Source: Phyllobacterium brassicacearum (GTDB lineage Bacteria; Pseudomonadota; Alphaproteobacteria; Rhizobiales; Rhizobiaceae). From it: DNA of 64,000 nt. Every line of letters starts with the position of its first letter. Position 1 is the stretch's first letter. The stretch spans positions 1-64,000 of the forward strand of contig NZ_PGGO01000006.1 of the NCBI RefSeq assembly GCF_003010955.1, written 5' to 3'. Positions 8,324 to 16,969 of the stretch are shown here, in pieces. The notes under the pieces are model-generated. The model did not search any database. It worked only from the letters and a program-made list of their open reading frames with translations, and was not told the origin of the DNA. The position numbers and the translations under genes were made by a program.

Positions 8324-9517
8324 ATGCCAGCTTTCCAGACGCTTGATGATGTCGATGTTGCGGGAAAACGCGTTCTGCTACGCGTTGACCTGAATGTTCC
8401 CGTTGCCGATGGCGCCGTGACCGACGCGACCCGCATCGAGCGTGTGGCGCCGACCATCCTTGAATTGTCAGACAAGGGCGCGAAGGTGATCCTGCTGGCG
8501 CATTTCGGCCGGCCCAAGGATGGTCCGACGCCGGAATTTTCCTTGAAACCTATTGCCCATGCGCTGTCAAAAGTGATCGAACGGAACGTGCATTTCGCCG
8601 AAGACAGCATCGGTGACAAGGCCGCGGCAGCGGTTGCAAAGCTGAATAACGGCGACATCCTCCTCCTGGAAAACACGCGCTTCTACAAGGGTGAGGAGAA
8701 GAACGATCCAACCTATGTGGCGGCCCTGGCCGCCAATGGTGACATCTATGTCAATGATGCCTTCTCTGCCGCCCATCGCGCCCATGCCTCCACCGAGGGA
8801 CTGGCTCGCGTGCTGCCTGCCCATGCCGGCCGCACCATGCAGGCGGAACTCGACGCTCTTGAAAAGGGACTCGGAAATCCGGAGCGTCCCGTCGTCGCCA
8901 TCGTTGGCGGTGCCAAGGTCTCCTCCAAGCTCGATCTGCTCGGTAACCTCGTCCAGAAGGTCGATGCGCTGGTGATAGGTGGTGGCATGGCCAACACCTT
9001 TCTGGCCGCGCAGGGCGTCAAGGTGGGCAAATCGCTCTGCGAACATGATCTCGCAGCAACGGCACGTGAAATCATGGCCAAGGCAAACGCCGCGAACTGC
9101 ACCATCATCCTGCCCGTGGACGCGATCGTCGCCTGGCATTTCGAGGCGAATGCACCGCACCGCGCCTATGGTCTCGACGCCATACCCGATGATGGCATGA
9201 TCCTCGATGTCGGTCCGCAATCGATTGAACGGATCAAGGCGGCGATCGACGATGCCTCGACGCTGGTCTGGAACGGACCGCTTGGCGCTTTTGAACTGCA
9301 TCCATTCGATCAGGCGACGGTCGCAGCTGCCCGACACGTGGCGGCGCGGTCGAAAGCCGGCCGTCTGGTTTCGGTTGCCGGCGGTGGTGACACGGTCGCT
9401 GCGCTCAATCATGCGGGCGTTGCTGATGATTTCAGTTACGTGTCGACAGCGGGCGGAGCGTTCCTTGAATGGATGGAAGGCAAGCCCCTTCCCGGCGTGG
9501 ACGTTCTCAAGCGATGA
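8324..9517 (+). CDS. pgk: Phosphoglycerate kinase
   Basis: 397 residues. It transfers phosphate between 1,3-bisphosphoglycerate and ADP. Recognisable are [12 protein letters not shown] near the N-terminus, LLAHFGRPK, the basic patch at [24 protein letters not shown] and, at the C-terminus, [16 protein letters not shown] for nucleotide binding. The ATG at 8324 (MPAFQTLDD) is chosen over those at 8309 and 8318 because GAGGGTG sits 6 bases before it and it fits the family start. Normal family length. Confidence 0.97.
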   Translation: MPAFQTLDDVDVAGKRVLLRVDLNVPVADGAVTDATRIERVAPTILELSDKGAKVILLAHFGRPKDGPTPEFSLKPIAHALSKVIERNVHFAEDSIGDKAAAAVAKLNNGDILLLENTRFYKGEEKNDPTYVAALAANGDIYVNDAFSAAHRAHASTEGLARVLPAHAGRTMQAELDALEKGLGNPERPVVAIVGGAKVSSKLDLLGNLVQKVDALVIGGGMANTFLAAQGVKVGKSLCEHDLAATAREIMAKANAANCTIILPVDAIVAWHFEANAPHRAYGLDAIPDDGMILDVGPQSIERIKAAIDDASTLVWNGPLGAFELHPFDQATVAAARHVAARSKAGRLVSVAGGGDTVAALNHAGVADDFSYVSTAGGAFLEWMEGKPLPGVDVLKR

Positions 9518-9830
9518 GATCATTTGATTAATCCACCGTGACGGGCATCTGATGCAGTTTTCTCCGCTTCCGGTGCTCATGGACCCAAAAGTCCATTGCG
9601 CTCCGGTACGCGGAACCCACACCATCTGCCTCGTCAGGATGAATTCTCAAATGACACCGAGCCCGCAGTAATCGCGGTCATTTCGGCGCGCCGATTAACG
9701 ACGAACAGAAAATGTTATCCTGTTAAATCGGTTGAAAAAATTTCAATCGTTTCAATATCTTGGTTCGCCATTCCGTTTGTCATAGGCTTCTGATATTGCC
9801 CGCAACATGCGAAACGGAGTGAATTAGTCT
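9518..9830 (+). promoter_or_regulatory. pgk-fba intergenic region with a palindromic candidate operator
   Basis: This 313-base region has no supported gene. At 9732-9746 lies a perfect palindrome TTGAAA-AAA-TTTCAA. Its left arm can serve as a -35 box with an ATATCT-like -10 at 9755-9760 (17-base spacing), giving a start about 65 bases before fba. A repressor bound at the palindrome would cover this -35. Promoter strength is uncertain because the -10 is poor. Confidence 0.4.
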
Positions 9831-10856
9831 ATGAGCGAACGCCTGGAAGACATCGCGATTGCAATGGTTGCCAACGGCAAGGGTCTCCTTGCTGCAGATG
9901 AGAGCACCGCAACGATCAAGAAGCGGTTCGATACGATCGGTCTGGAATCGACCGCCGACAGCCGGCGGGACTATCGCGAGATGCTGTTCCGCTCCGACGA
10001 GGCGATGAAGAACAACATTTCTGGCGTCATTCTTTATGACGAGACCATTCGTCAGAGCGCAAACGATGGAACGCCTTTCGTTCAGATCATGAAGGCTGCT
10101 GGCTGCATTCCTGGCATCAAGGTCGATGCGGGTGCAAAGCCGCTTGCAGGCTATCCGGGAGAGACCATCACCGAGGGCCTGGACGGCCTGCGTGAGCGCC
10201 TCCAGGAGTATTACGGGCTCGGTGCCCGCTTCGCCAAATGGCGTGGTGTAATTGGTATCGCCGAGGGCATTCCGACCTGGGGTGCGGTGAAGCAGAATGC
10301 CCAGGCGCTAGCCCGCTATGCGGCGCTGTGCCAGGAGGCCGGAATCGTTCCGATCGTCGAGCCGGAAGTGCTGATGGACGGCAAGCCGGCCACCCACTCG
10401 ATCGAACGCTGCTACGAAGTCACCGAATGGGTGCTGAAGACAGTTTTCGACGAACTCTACGATGCACGGGTTAAGCTCGAAGGCATGATCCTGAAGCCGA
10501 ATATGGTCATTGACGGCAAGAATGCCCGCAAGGCTTCTGTCGAGCAGGTCGCCGAACAGACTGTGCGCGTGTTGAAATCCACTGTGCCGGCAGCCGTTGC
10601 GGGTATCGCCTTCCTTTCGGGCGGCCAGTCCGACGAAGAAGCGACAGCACATCTCTCGGCCATGAACGCCAACTTTACGACACCCTGGAAGCTTACTTTC
10701 TCCTATGGCCGGGCACTACAGGCGGCTGCAATCAACGCCTGGAACGGCAAGCCCGAGAACGTTGCCGCGGGACAGCGTGCCTTCACGCACCGTGCCAAGA
10801 TGAACGGCCTCGCCGCAACCGGCGGATGGAAAAAAGACCTGGAAAAGGCGGCTTAA
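9831..10856 (+). CDS. fba: Fructose-bisphosphate aldolase, class I
   Basis: 341 residues of the animal-like class I (Schiff-base) aldolase family, distinct from the zinc-dependent class II enzyme. It cleaves fructose-1,6-bisphosphate. GKGLLAADESTATIKKRF, near residues 19-36, is the class I N-terminal signature. The Schiff-base lysine is in EGMILKPNMV (about Lys222), and AGIAFLSGGQSDEEATAHL is the phosphate-binding region. The TyrCOOH tail of animal enzymes is absent, as in other bacterial members. It ends the tkt-gap-pgk-fba run and has a strong terminator 30 bases downstream. Confidence 0.96.
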   Translation: MSERLEDIAIAMVANGKGLLAADESTATIKKRFDTIGLESTADSRRDYREMLFRSDEAMKNNISGVILYDETIRQSANDGTPFVQIMKAAGCIPGIKVDAGAKPLAGYPGETITEGLDGLRERLQEYYGLGARFAKWRGVIGIAEGIPTWGAVKQNAQALARYAALCQEAGIVPIVEPEVLMDGKPATHSIERCYEVTEWVLKTVFDELYDARVKLEGMILKPNMVIDGKNARKASVEQVAEQTVRVLKSTVPAAVAGIAFLSGGQSDEEATAHLSAMNANFTTPWKLTFSYGRALQAAAINAWNGKPENVAAGQRAFTHRAKMNGLAATGGWKKDLEKAA

Positions 10857-10886
10857 GCGTTTTTTATCCAAAAGTGTATCTCATGG

Positions 10887-10917
10887 AACCCGGGCTGGAA
10901 TCAGTCCGGGTTTTTTT
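10887..10917 (+). terminator. Intrinsic terminator after fba
   Basis: AACCCGGGCT and AGTCCGGGTT form a 10-bp stem with a single G-T pair and a 6-base loop, followed by seven T residues. It argues against extending the next gene upstream across it. Confidence 0.92.
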
Positions 10918-10951
10918 ACGGGAGCTTTTTCAGGTTAATGAACGATTCAAT

Positions 10952-11710
10952 ATGACTGCAAACCGGTCCAAGCCCTTCCATCCGCTGGTTAGCTGGCTGC
11001 TCTATCCCGTGTATGCCTGGCAGGGGATAGGCGTGCGCTTGAAGACCGAGCGCATGTTGCCGCCAGCGGGACTTCCCGTCGGTGAAATCGCCGGCAAGGA
11101 CCCGGCGATCAGGCTGCTTGTCCTTGGCGATTCTTCCTCGGCCGGAGTCGGCGTCTCGGACGCCTGGCAGGGTCTGTGCGTGCGGCTGGCCGTGCATTTG
11201 CAGGGACGCACCGGCCGCAAGGTCATCTGGCGGGCGGCAGGCTTCAATTCAGCAACGTCCGGCCAATTGCGCGATCATGTGGTACCCAACCTCGAACGCG
11301 GTCTCTGGACCCACATTGTCCTGACGACCGGCACCAACGATACCAAGAATTTTCACTCCACGCTGCGCTTCAAACAGGAATTCGGCGGCCTGCTCTATGC
11401 GCTCAAGGCGCGGTGGCCGGAGGCGCATATCGTCTGGTCGAAAGTCATCGATTTTCGCGATGTGCCGGCGATGCCGGGACTGCTCGGCCGCATACTGGAG
11501 GGGCGGGCCAACGCAATCAACAAGATGGGTGAAAGATTGTGCCGCGAGCGCATGGCGGTCCCCGCCTCGCGCTTGCCGGTGGAAGGGCCGGAGGGTTTCT
11601 CCGGCGATGGCTTTCACGCTTCGGCGGTTGGCTATGACGCCTGGGCCAAGCACCTCGTGCCCTATGTCCTCAATCTTCCGGACACTGGAAACGGACATAC
11701 GCAGCCCTAG
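10952..11710 (+). CDS. SGNH/GDSL-family hydrolase
   Basis: 252 residues. The SGNH esterase blocks are all present: block I LLVLGDSSSAGVGVSD with the nucleophilic Ser, block III TGTNDTKN, and block V DGFHASAVGYDAW with the Asp-x-x-His pair. A hydrophobic stretch near the N-terminus (VSWLLYPVYAWQGIGV) may anchor it to the membrane or act as an uncleaved signal. The start at 10952 lies after the fba terminator; earlier in-frame codons would run through that hairpin. The substrate (lipid, acylated sugar or peptidoglycan ester) cannot be told. The stop overlaps the stop of a small convergent gene. Confidence 0.82.
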   Translation: MTANRSKPFHPLVSWLLYPVYAWQGIGVRLKTERMLPPAGLPVGEIAGKDPAIRLLVLGDSSSAGVGVSDAWQGLCVRLAVHLQGRTGRKVIWRAAGFNSATSGQLRDHVVPNLERGLWTHIVLTTGTNDTKNFHSTLRFKQEFGGLLYALKARWPEAHIVWSKVIDFRDVPAMPGLLGRILEGRANAINKMGERLCRERMAVPASRLPVEGPEGFSGDGFHASAVGYDAWAKHLVPYVLNLPDTGNGHTQP

Positions 11711-11868
11711 CCGGCGTGGCCGACGAGCACCACCACAAGCATCGCAAGGATGGCGCCTGCCGCGATCTTCCAGAAATCGCCGCGTTTCTTCAGGCCTGGC
11801 CAACCGAGTGGCTTGATGAGATGCAGCACCATCATCAAAATCAGTGCGAACGGCAGAATCTTGGTCAT
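11707..11868 (-). CDS. Small two-helix membrane protein (53 residues)
   Basis: Translating the minus strand from an ATG at 11868 gives 53 residues ending at 11707. There are two hydrophobic helices (ILPFALILMMVLHLI and IAAGAILAMLVVVLVG) joined by a basic, glycine-rich loop (KPLGWPGLKKRGDFWK), so both termini probably lie on one side. The pattern is clearly protein-like and resembles small conserved rhizobial membrane proteins. The stop overlaps the convergent SGNH hydrolase by 3 bases. No strong Shine-Dalgarno site is visible, so start usage is less sure. Function unknown. Confidence 0.7.
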   Translation of the reverse strand: MTKILPFALILMMVLHLIKPLGWPGLKKRGDFWKIAAGAILAMLVVVLVGHAG

Positions 11869-11992
11869 CGGTATGGTTTTGCCTGCACGGGATGATCGGA
11901 GAATCGACAGTTGGTCGTTCCACAGAGGATTGTCAATTCCGGCTTTGACTCTGCGACCGGTATTGGGGATGTTCTAGCTTGGGAGGACATTC

Positions 11993-13903
11993 ATGACATC
12001 GCAATATAAAGAGGTCTATCAGGACTGGCAGTCCAATCCGGAGGCGTTCTGGGCGCACGCGGCTGTGGCCATCGATTGGGTCAAGCCCTGGCATAAGGTG
12101 TTCGATGCCAGCGAGGGACCCTATGGACGCTGGTATGCCGGCGCCGAGTGCAACACCTGCTACAACGCCGTCGACCGCCATGTGGAACACGGACGGGCCG
12201 ACCAGCTTGCACTCATTCATGACAGCGCAGTCACGGGTACGCAGCGCAAGATCACCTATGCGCAGCTTCTCGATGACATCAACGCGCTGGCCGCGGTGCT
12301 CACGGACAAGGGCGTGAAGAAGGGCGATCGTGTCATCATTTATATGGCGATGGTACCGGAGGCCGTTGTCGCGATGCTTGCCTGCGCACGTATCGGCGCC
12401 GTCCATTCGGTGGTCTTTGGCGGTTTCGCCGCGCACGAGCTCGCAACGCGCATCAACGATGCAAAACCCGTGATGATCATAGCCACGTCCTGCGGTATCG
12501 AGCCGGGGCGGGTGGTCGCCTACAAACCCATGCTCGACAAGGCGATCGAGCAGGCCGTGCACAAGGTAGAGACCTGCCTCATCCTTGTGCGTCCGCAACA
12601 GCCGCACGAATTGGTTGAGGGTCGCGATGTCGATTATGCGGAGGCAGTTGCCGCAGCTGCAGGACGCAAGGTTGCCTGCGCCACTGTGAAGGCGACGGAT
12701 CCGCTTTATATCCTCTACACGTCCGGTACGACCGGGCAGCCCAAGGGCGTCGTGCGCGACAATGGCGGGCATCTGGTGGCGCTCGCATGGTCAATGGGTG
12801 CCATCTACGATACGCGTCCGGGTGATGTATTCTGGGCTGCGTCTGACATCGGTTGGGCGGTGGGGCATTCCTACATCGCCTATGCGCCGCTATTCATCGG
12901 TGCGACGAGCATTCTCTATGAGGGGAAGCCGGTCGGAACGCCGGATGCGGGCACCTTCTGGCGGGTCATTTCCGAGCATAAGGTCAAAGTGCTCTTTACC
13001 GCGCCGACGGCATTCCGGGCGATCAAGAAGGAAGATCCGAAAGGCGAGTTCATCGGCAGATACGATCTCTCCTCATTGAAGTACCTGTTCCTTGCCGGAG
13101 AGCGTGCGGACAGCGACACGATCAAATGGGCCGAGGAGAAACTTGGTGTACCAGTCATCGATCACTGGTGGCAGACCGAGAGCGGCTGGCCCATGGCTGC
13201 CAATCCGGCGGGATTGGGCATACTGCCGGTCAAATATGGTTCGCCGACGGTACCGATGCCGGGCTACGACGTGCAGGTCCTTGACGATGCCGGCCATCCG
13301 GTGAAGCGCGGTGAGCTCGGCAATATCGTGGTGAAGCTACCATTACCGCCCGCTTGCCTGCCGACCTTGTGGAACGCCGATCAGCGGTTTCGCGACGCCT
13401 ACGTCACGGAGTTTCCGGGGTACTACAAGACGGCCGATGCCGGGATCATCGACGAGGATGGCTATATCTACATCATGAGCCGCACCGACGACATCATCAA
13501 CGTCGCAGGACACCGGCTGTCGACCGGGTCCATGGAGGAAGTACTCGCAAGCCATCCTGACGTAGCGGAATGCGCGGTCATCGGTATTGCCGACTATTTG
13601 AAAGGGCAGGTGCCTTGCGGCTTTATCGTGCTCAAGTCCGGCGTGACCCGGGCAGAGGCGGATATCGAGCAGGATTGCGTGGCGCTGATTCGCGAGAAGA
13701 TTGGCCCCGTGGCCGCCTTCAAATTGGCCCTCACGGCAAAACGCCTGCCAAAAACCCGGTCCGGCAAGATCCTGCGCGGGACGATGCAGAAGATTGCCGA
13801 CAGGGAGCCTTGGAAAATGCCGGCGACCATAGATGATCCCGCCATTCTCGATGAGATCGAGGCCGTGCTCCGCGCGCGAGGGATTGGGAATGGCAACAGC
13901 TGA
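11993..13903 (+). CDS. prpE: Propionyl-CoA synthetase
   Basis: 636 residues of the acyl-adenylate-forming superfamily. It activates propionate (and acetate) to the CoA thioester using ATP. The N-terminus has the ACAS domain pattern with [10 protein letters not shown] and [14 protein letters not shown], which point to PrpE more than Acs. The AMP-binding P-loop is [16 protein letters not shown], with later motifs [10 protein letters not shown] and YKTADAG. The conserved catalytic lysine is in [10 protein letters not shown] at the C-terminus. GGGAGGACATTC precedes the ATG. No prpBCD genes lie nearby. The direction diverges from the small membrane-protein gene. Confidence 0.93.
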   Translation: MTSQYKEVYQDWQSNPEAFWAHAAVAIDWVKPWHKVFDASEGPYGRWYAGAECNTCYNAVDRHVEHGRADQLALIHDSAVTGTQRKITYAQLLDDINALAAVLTDKGVKKGDRVIIYMAMVPEAVVAMLACARIGAVHSVVFGGFAAHELATRINDAKPVMIIATSCGIEPGRVVAYKPMLDKAIEQAVHKVETCLILVRPQQPHELVEGRDVDYAEAVAAAAGRKVACATVKATDPLYILYTSGTTGQPKGVVRDNGGHLVALAWSMGAIYDTRPGDVFWAASDIGWAVGHSYIAYAPLFIGATSILYEGKPVGTPDAGTFWRVISEHKVKVLFTAPTAFRAIKKEDPKGEFIGRYDLSSLKYLFLAGERADSDTIKWAEEKLGVPVIDHWWQTESGWPMAANPAGLGILPVKYGSPTVPMPGYDVQVLDDAGHPVKRGELGNIVVKLPLPPACLPTLWNADQRFRDAYVTEFPGYYKTADAGIIDEDGYIYIMSRTDDIINVAGHRLSTGSMEEVLASHPDVAECAVIGIADYLKGQVPCGFIVLKSGVTRAEADIEQDCVALIREKIGPVAAFKLALTAKRLPKTRSGKILRGTMQKIADREPWKMPATIDDPAILDEIEAVLRARGIGNGNS

Positions 13904-13929
13904 TTATAGCTTCACGACTTCGTGAATAC

Positions 13930-13954
13930 GTAACCTTCTGCCCTCCCGACCGAA
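13930..13954 (+). promoter_or_regulatory. Candidate ECF (SigF-type) promoter of the buf operon
   Basis: GTAACC at 13930-13935 and CGAA at 13951-13954 are 15 bases apart, with the buf start codon 57 bases further on. From memory, the promoter reported for Caulobacter SigF targets, which include bufferin genes, is GTAACC-N16-CGAA; this site is one base shorter. The left part, TACGTAAC, also matches half of the motif repeated between 48.9 and 57.5 kb. No ECF sigma gene is in the window. Confidence 0.5.
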
Positions 13955-14010
13955 TTGCTTTGTGTGCGCATGATGAAACAGCGCACGCAAACCCCAAGGG
14001 AGACCATACC

Positions 14011-14334
14011 ATGTCAACACGATCAACCGTAGGCGCAGCCGCATTGGCGAGCGCGGTATCAATCGCGCTTTCCTCATTTGTGATGGCAGCACCGCTGACC
14101 CCGGAACAAGCGAAGGCAGCGATGGATGCTGGCAAGGAGAAATGCTTTGGAGTGGCACTGAAGGGCCAGAATGATTGTGCGGCAGGCCCAGGTACCACCT
14201 GCCAGGGCACGTCCACAGTCGACTATCAGGGTAATGCCTGGAAATTCGTTGATGGCGGAACCTGCACCACCATGCAACTTCCCGGGGATCGCAAAGGATC
14301 GTCCGAGGCGCTGACACGCGACGTTCCATCCTAA
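14011..14334 (+). CDS. bufA: BufA1-type bufferin precursor (DUF2282)
   Basis: 107 residues. A Sec signal (about 1-27, ending VMAA before [10 protein letters not shown]) exports it to the periplasm. The mature part carries four cysteines (45, 56, 64, 85) in the pattern [14 protein letters not shown] ... TTCQGTS ... GGTCTT, typical of DUF2282 bufferins. In characterised members a multinuclear iron oxidative enzyme converts core cysteines to thiooxazole-type heterocycles and the product binds copper. AAGGGA lies 9 bases before the ATG. The next three genes are the matching enzyme, partner and membrane protein, so this is a complete bufA-B-C-D unit. Copper buffering is inferred from the family. 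Confidence 0.88.
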   Translation: MSTRSTVGAAALASAVSIALSSFVMAAPLTPEQAKAAMDAGKEKCFGVALKGQNDCAAGPGTTCQGTSTVDYQGNAWKFVDGGTCTTMQLPGDRKGSSEALTRDVPS

Positions 14335-14365
14335 CAAGCGATGCACCGGAAAGCGGGAGGTTGAT

Positions 14366-15292
14366 ATGGGTAGATTGGCAGTACAGCCGGAATTTCGCGA
14401 GTCACACGCCGCCCGCTTTCCGGAACATCCCATTGCGGCGCGAGTGGGTACAAGCTTCAAGCACGAGCACCTGACGGCGATACTGGCGGACAGTGCCTAT
14501 GCAGGCTTCTTCGAAGTCCATGCAGAGAATTATATGGGGGCCGGCGGTCCACCGCATCATGCACTTGCCCGTATCCGCAGTGATTATCCTCTTTCACTGC
14601 ATGGCGTGTGCATGTCAATCGGAGGGCCGCAGCCGCTCGACAGGGCGCACCTTGCACGATTCAAGGGATTGATCGAGCGCTACGAGCCATCACTCGTGTC
14701 GGAGCATCTCGCGTGGTCGACGCACGACACGACCTACTTCAACGATTTGCTGCCGCTGCCATATACCGAAGCGTCACTTGCGCGTGTGGCCGATCATATT
14801 GATGAGGTGCAGGAGGCAATCGGACGCTCGATACTGCTTGAAAATCCGTCGACCTACCTTGTCTTCAGGGAGTCGACCATGTGCGAGACAGAGTTCATCA
14901 GGGCCCTTGTAAAGCGGACAGGCTGTGGTCTTCTGCTCGACATCAACAACGTGTTCGTTTCTGCGGCCAATCTGGGTTTCTCAGCTCTGGAGTATTTAGC
15001 CGACTATCCTATTCAATATGTCGGTGAAATCCACTTGGCAGGACATGTCGAGCAGCAAGACGACGAGGGTAGTGTCCTCCTCATTGACAGTCATGACGGG
15101 CCGGTTGCCGACGCGGTCTGGAAGCTCTTTGATGTCGTGCTTGCCAGTACGGGTCCAATGCCTACTCTCGTGGAATGGGATAGCGCGATCCCGGCCTGGG
15201 CCGTCCTGAAGGCTGAGGCCACGGCTGCTCAACGAATACTGGATCGCCACGCCACGACGCCTGGCTCTGGGAACGCCAATGCCATCAGTTGA
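14366..15292 (+). CDS. bufB: BufB, DUF692 multinuclear non-haem iron oxidative enzyme
   Basis: 308 residues with a TIM-barrel pattern of the DUF692/MNIO family, which modifies cysteines of ribosomally made peptides. Likely metal ligands are visible in order: HAEN (52-55), LHGVCMSIG (His79), SEHLAWS (Glu113, His114), LLENPSTY (Glu159, Asn160), LDINNVFVSA (Asp192, Asn194), EIHLAGH (Glu221, His223, His227), DSHDGPV (Asp241, His243) and LVEWD (Glu270). None of the expected positions seems lost. It starts 31 bases after bufA and overlaps bufC by 14 bases, implying coupled translation. Cytoplasmic, acting before export of BufA. Confidence 0.92.
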   Translation: MGRLAVQPEFRESHAARFPEHPIAARVGTSFKHEHLTAILADSAYAGFFEVHAENYMGAGGPPHHALARIRSDYPLSLHGVCMSIGGPQPLDRAHLARFKGLIERYEPSLVSEHLAWSTHDTTYFNDLLPLPYTEASLARVADHIDEVQEAIGRSILLENPSTYLVFRESTMCETEFIRALVKRTGCGLLLDINNVFVSAANLGFSALEYLADYPIQYVGEIHLAGHVEQQDDEGSVLLIDSHDGPVADAVWKLFDVVLASTGPMPTLVEWDSAIPAWAVLKAEATAAQRILDRHATTPGSGNANAIS

Positions 15293-16088
15293 CCGCTCTG
15301 TCCTTTCGTTTGGCCAAACGTCAACCTACGCCACGGAGTTTGTTTCCGCACTGCTGGAACCTGCCCGTTCAACACCTCCGTTGATCTGCGCCCCCAACGG
15401 CAAGGCAGCGACGAGACGCTACAACATCTACCGCAATAATGTGACTGTAAGCCTTATCAATGCGCTGGCCGCAACGTTTCCCGCGACGCTGCGCATAACG
15501 GGTGAGGCGTTTTTTCGGGCAATGGCACGCGCCCACGTCCGCGCCAACCCGCCGACCTCTCCACTGCTGTTCGAATACGGCCGCGACTTTCCCGCATTCA
15601 TCGAACGGTATGAGTACGCGCAGTCGATGCCATGGTTAGTGGATGTGGCGCGCATCGAGCGCGCGTGGCTCGATTCCTATCACTCGGACGACGTTCCACC
15701 GCTGCCACCGCAAGCCTTGGCTTCGATTCGCTCTGACGAGCTTGGAGGGATCGTTCTTGTTCCACACCCCGCAACGCGTATCGTTTTCTCGCGTTACCCG
15801 GCTGTCAGCGTTTTTGTGGCAAACCGCAGTCACGACCCAGTAGGACGCATCGAGGCAACCGGAGCAGAGGCAGCCCTTGTGACGCGGCCGGTGCTGGATG
15901 TCGCTGTACATATCCTGCCGCCAGGAGGCTTCGCATTCCTCGACTGCCTCATCAAGGGTGAAACACTGGGAACGGCCGTTGCGGTCGCGATGGGAGAATG
16001 TCCGGAATTCGATCTGTCAGTCAGCATTGCCGGGATGCTCCAGGCGGGAGCCTTTACCGCGATCGAAAGGGGGGGTATGAGGGAATGA
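15279..16088 (+). CDS. bufC: BufC, DUF2063 peptide-recognition partner of the MNIO enzyme
   Basis: 269 residues. The N-terminal part (about 15-110) has the DUF2063 pattern RRYNIYRNNVTVSLINALAATFPATLRITGEAFFRAMARAHV, once described as a putative DNA-binding domain. In MNIO systems this protein binds the precursor peptide and presents it to the DUF692 enzyme. The rest is a less conserved beta-rich domain. The start overlaps bufB by 14 bases and the stop overlaps the ATG of bufD (ATGA). No signal peptide. BufB and BufC probably form a heterodimer. Confidence 0.88.
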   Translation: MPSVDRSVLSFGQTSTYATEFVSALLEPARSTPPLICAPNGKAATRRYNIYRNNVTVSLINALAATFPATLRITGEAFFRAMARAHVRANPPTSPLLFEYGRDFPAFIERYEYAQSMPWLVDVARIERAWLDSYHSDDVPPLPPQALASIRSDELGGIVLVPHPATRIVFSRYPAVSVFVANRSHDPVGRIEATGAEAALVTRPVLDVAVHILPPGGFAFLDCLIKGETLGTAVAVAMGECPEFDLSVSIAGMLQAGAFTAIERGGMRE

Positions 16089-16570
16089 GCGTGCAAAAAG
16101 ATCTTGGCAATACCGGCTCAAGCAGAATAGGTGGATTGTTCGAGCGAGCGAACCGCCTCGTTGCGGCCATCGCCACGCCGTCCTTGACCCAACTCGCATT
16201 GCGGTTCGGACTTGCGGTGCCCTTCTGGAGGTCTGGCATCAACAAGTGGGACGGTTTCCTGCAGCTGAACGATGTTGCCGTGCTTTTATTCAGCTCGGAG
16301 TTCAAACTGCACTTACCTGGCGGTCCCTATCCTTTTCCAGCACCGGCCGCTTTTGCTTTTGCTGCGGCTGCGGCGGAGATCGTTCTGCCGATTCTCCTTG
16401 TCTTCGGACTTGCGACCCGGTTCGCCGCCCTCGGTTTGCTGATGATGACACTCGTCGTTCAGCTAACCGTGCCCGATGGTTGGCCCCTCCATGTCACGTG
16501 GGCCGCAATGGCCCTCGGAATTATGGCTTGGGGAGCGGGACGATTCTCACTTGATCACTGGCTTCGTTGA
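16085..16570 (+). CDS. bufD: BufD, DoxX-family membrane protein
   Basis: 161 residues with four hydrophobic helices: about 37-56, 84-106 (APAAFAFAAAAAEIVLPILLVFGL), 109-127 and 134-152. The DoxX signature RFGLAVPFWRSGINKWDGF leads into helix one. ATGA overlap with bufC places it in the operon. DoxX proteins often accompany DUF692/DUF2282 genes; the role in bufferin maturation or electron transfer is not established. The ATG at 16085 is chosen over upstream in-frame codons because of the coupled overlap. Confidence 0.85.
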   Translation: MSVQKDLGNTGSSRIGGLFERANRLVAAIATPSLTQLALRFGLAVPFWRSGINKWDGFLQLNDVAVLLFSSEFKLHLPGGPYPFPAPAAFAFAAAAAEIVLPILLVFGLATRFAALGLLMMTLVVQLTVPDGWPLHVTWAAMALGIMAWGAGRFSLDHWLR

Positions 16571-16589
16571 TTTGCAGACTTCTTGACAT

Positions 16590-16615
16590 CCTCCTGACAG
16601 TAGGTTGTCAGGAGG
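16590..16615. promoter_or_regulatory. Perfect 10-bp inverted repeat between bufD and the DUF1127 gene
   Basis: CCTCCTGACA and TGTCAGGAGG are perfect complements around a 6-base loop. A TTGACA box (16583-16588) starts 7 bases before it, so the repeat may be an operator covering a promoter for the DUF1127 gene. It could also end buf transcription, but no T-tract follows. Both readings remain open. Confidence 0.55.
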
Positions 16616-16656
16616 GGTGTGCGATAGTGTCTCCGTAGTCACAAGGAGACAGGGTT

Positions 16657-16956
16657 ATGACTTACGTAGATTTTGGCATTGTTCATACGGTAAAGCGCCT
16701 GCTCACGGACTTCGCAGCGTATCGCGAAGAACTGCGTACGGAGCGGCATCTAAACTCACTCCCCGAACATGTGTTGAAGGACATCGGCTGGCCTGATGTC
16801 TATGCAGAACGGCTGGCGCGTCGGGGTTCGATGAAACGAACAGAGGCTGGCACGGAAGGTGCCAGCGCCGATCTCGCTCCATGGCATGTCGAATTGCCAA
16901 AGCCCGGGCGGGCAAGAAAGACAGGCTTTTCAGGCTCTTTCCGGGTACAATACTGA
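16657..16956 (+). CDS. DUF1127 (YjiS-like) protein
   Basis: 99 residues. The DUF1127 core is at about 22-50: RTERHLNSLPEHVLKDIGWPDV, an amphipathic helix with the LxxLPxHxLxDIG pattern. The family usually has 45-70 residues; here a 45-residue tail without recognisable domain follows. Short DUF1127 proteins in Agrobacterium and Rhodobacter have been tied to phosphate, RNA turnover and stress responses. AAGGAGACAGGGTT precedes the ATG. An inverted repeat lies just upstream. The next gene starts 13 bases after its stop. Confidence 0.78.
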   Translation: MTYVDFGIVHTVKRLLTDFAAYREELRTERHLNSLPEHVLKDIGWPDVYAERLARRGSMKRTEAGTEGASADLAPWHVELPKPGRARKTGFSGSFRVQY

Positions 16957-16969
16957 AGATTTGACAAAT

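Noticed and set aside
10826-10951. N-terminal extension of the SGNH hydrolase
   Set aside because: It would overlap fba and cross the strong fba terminator.
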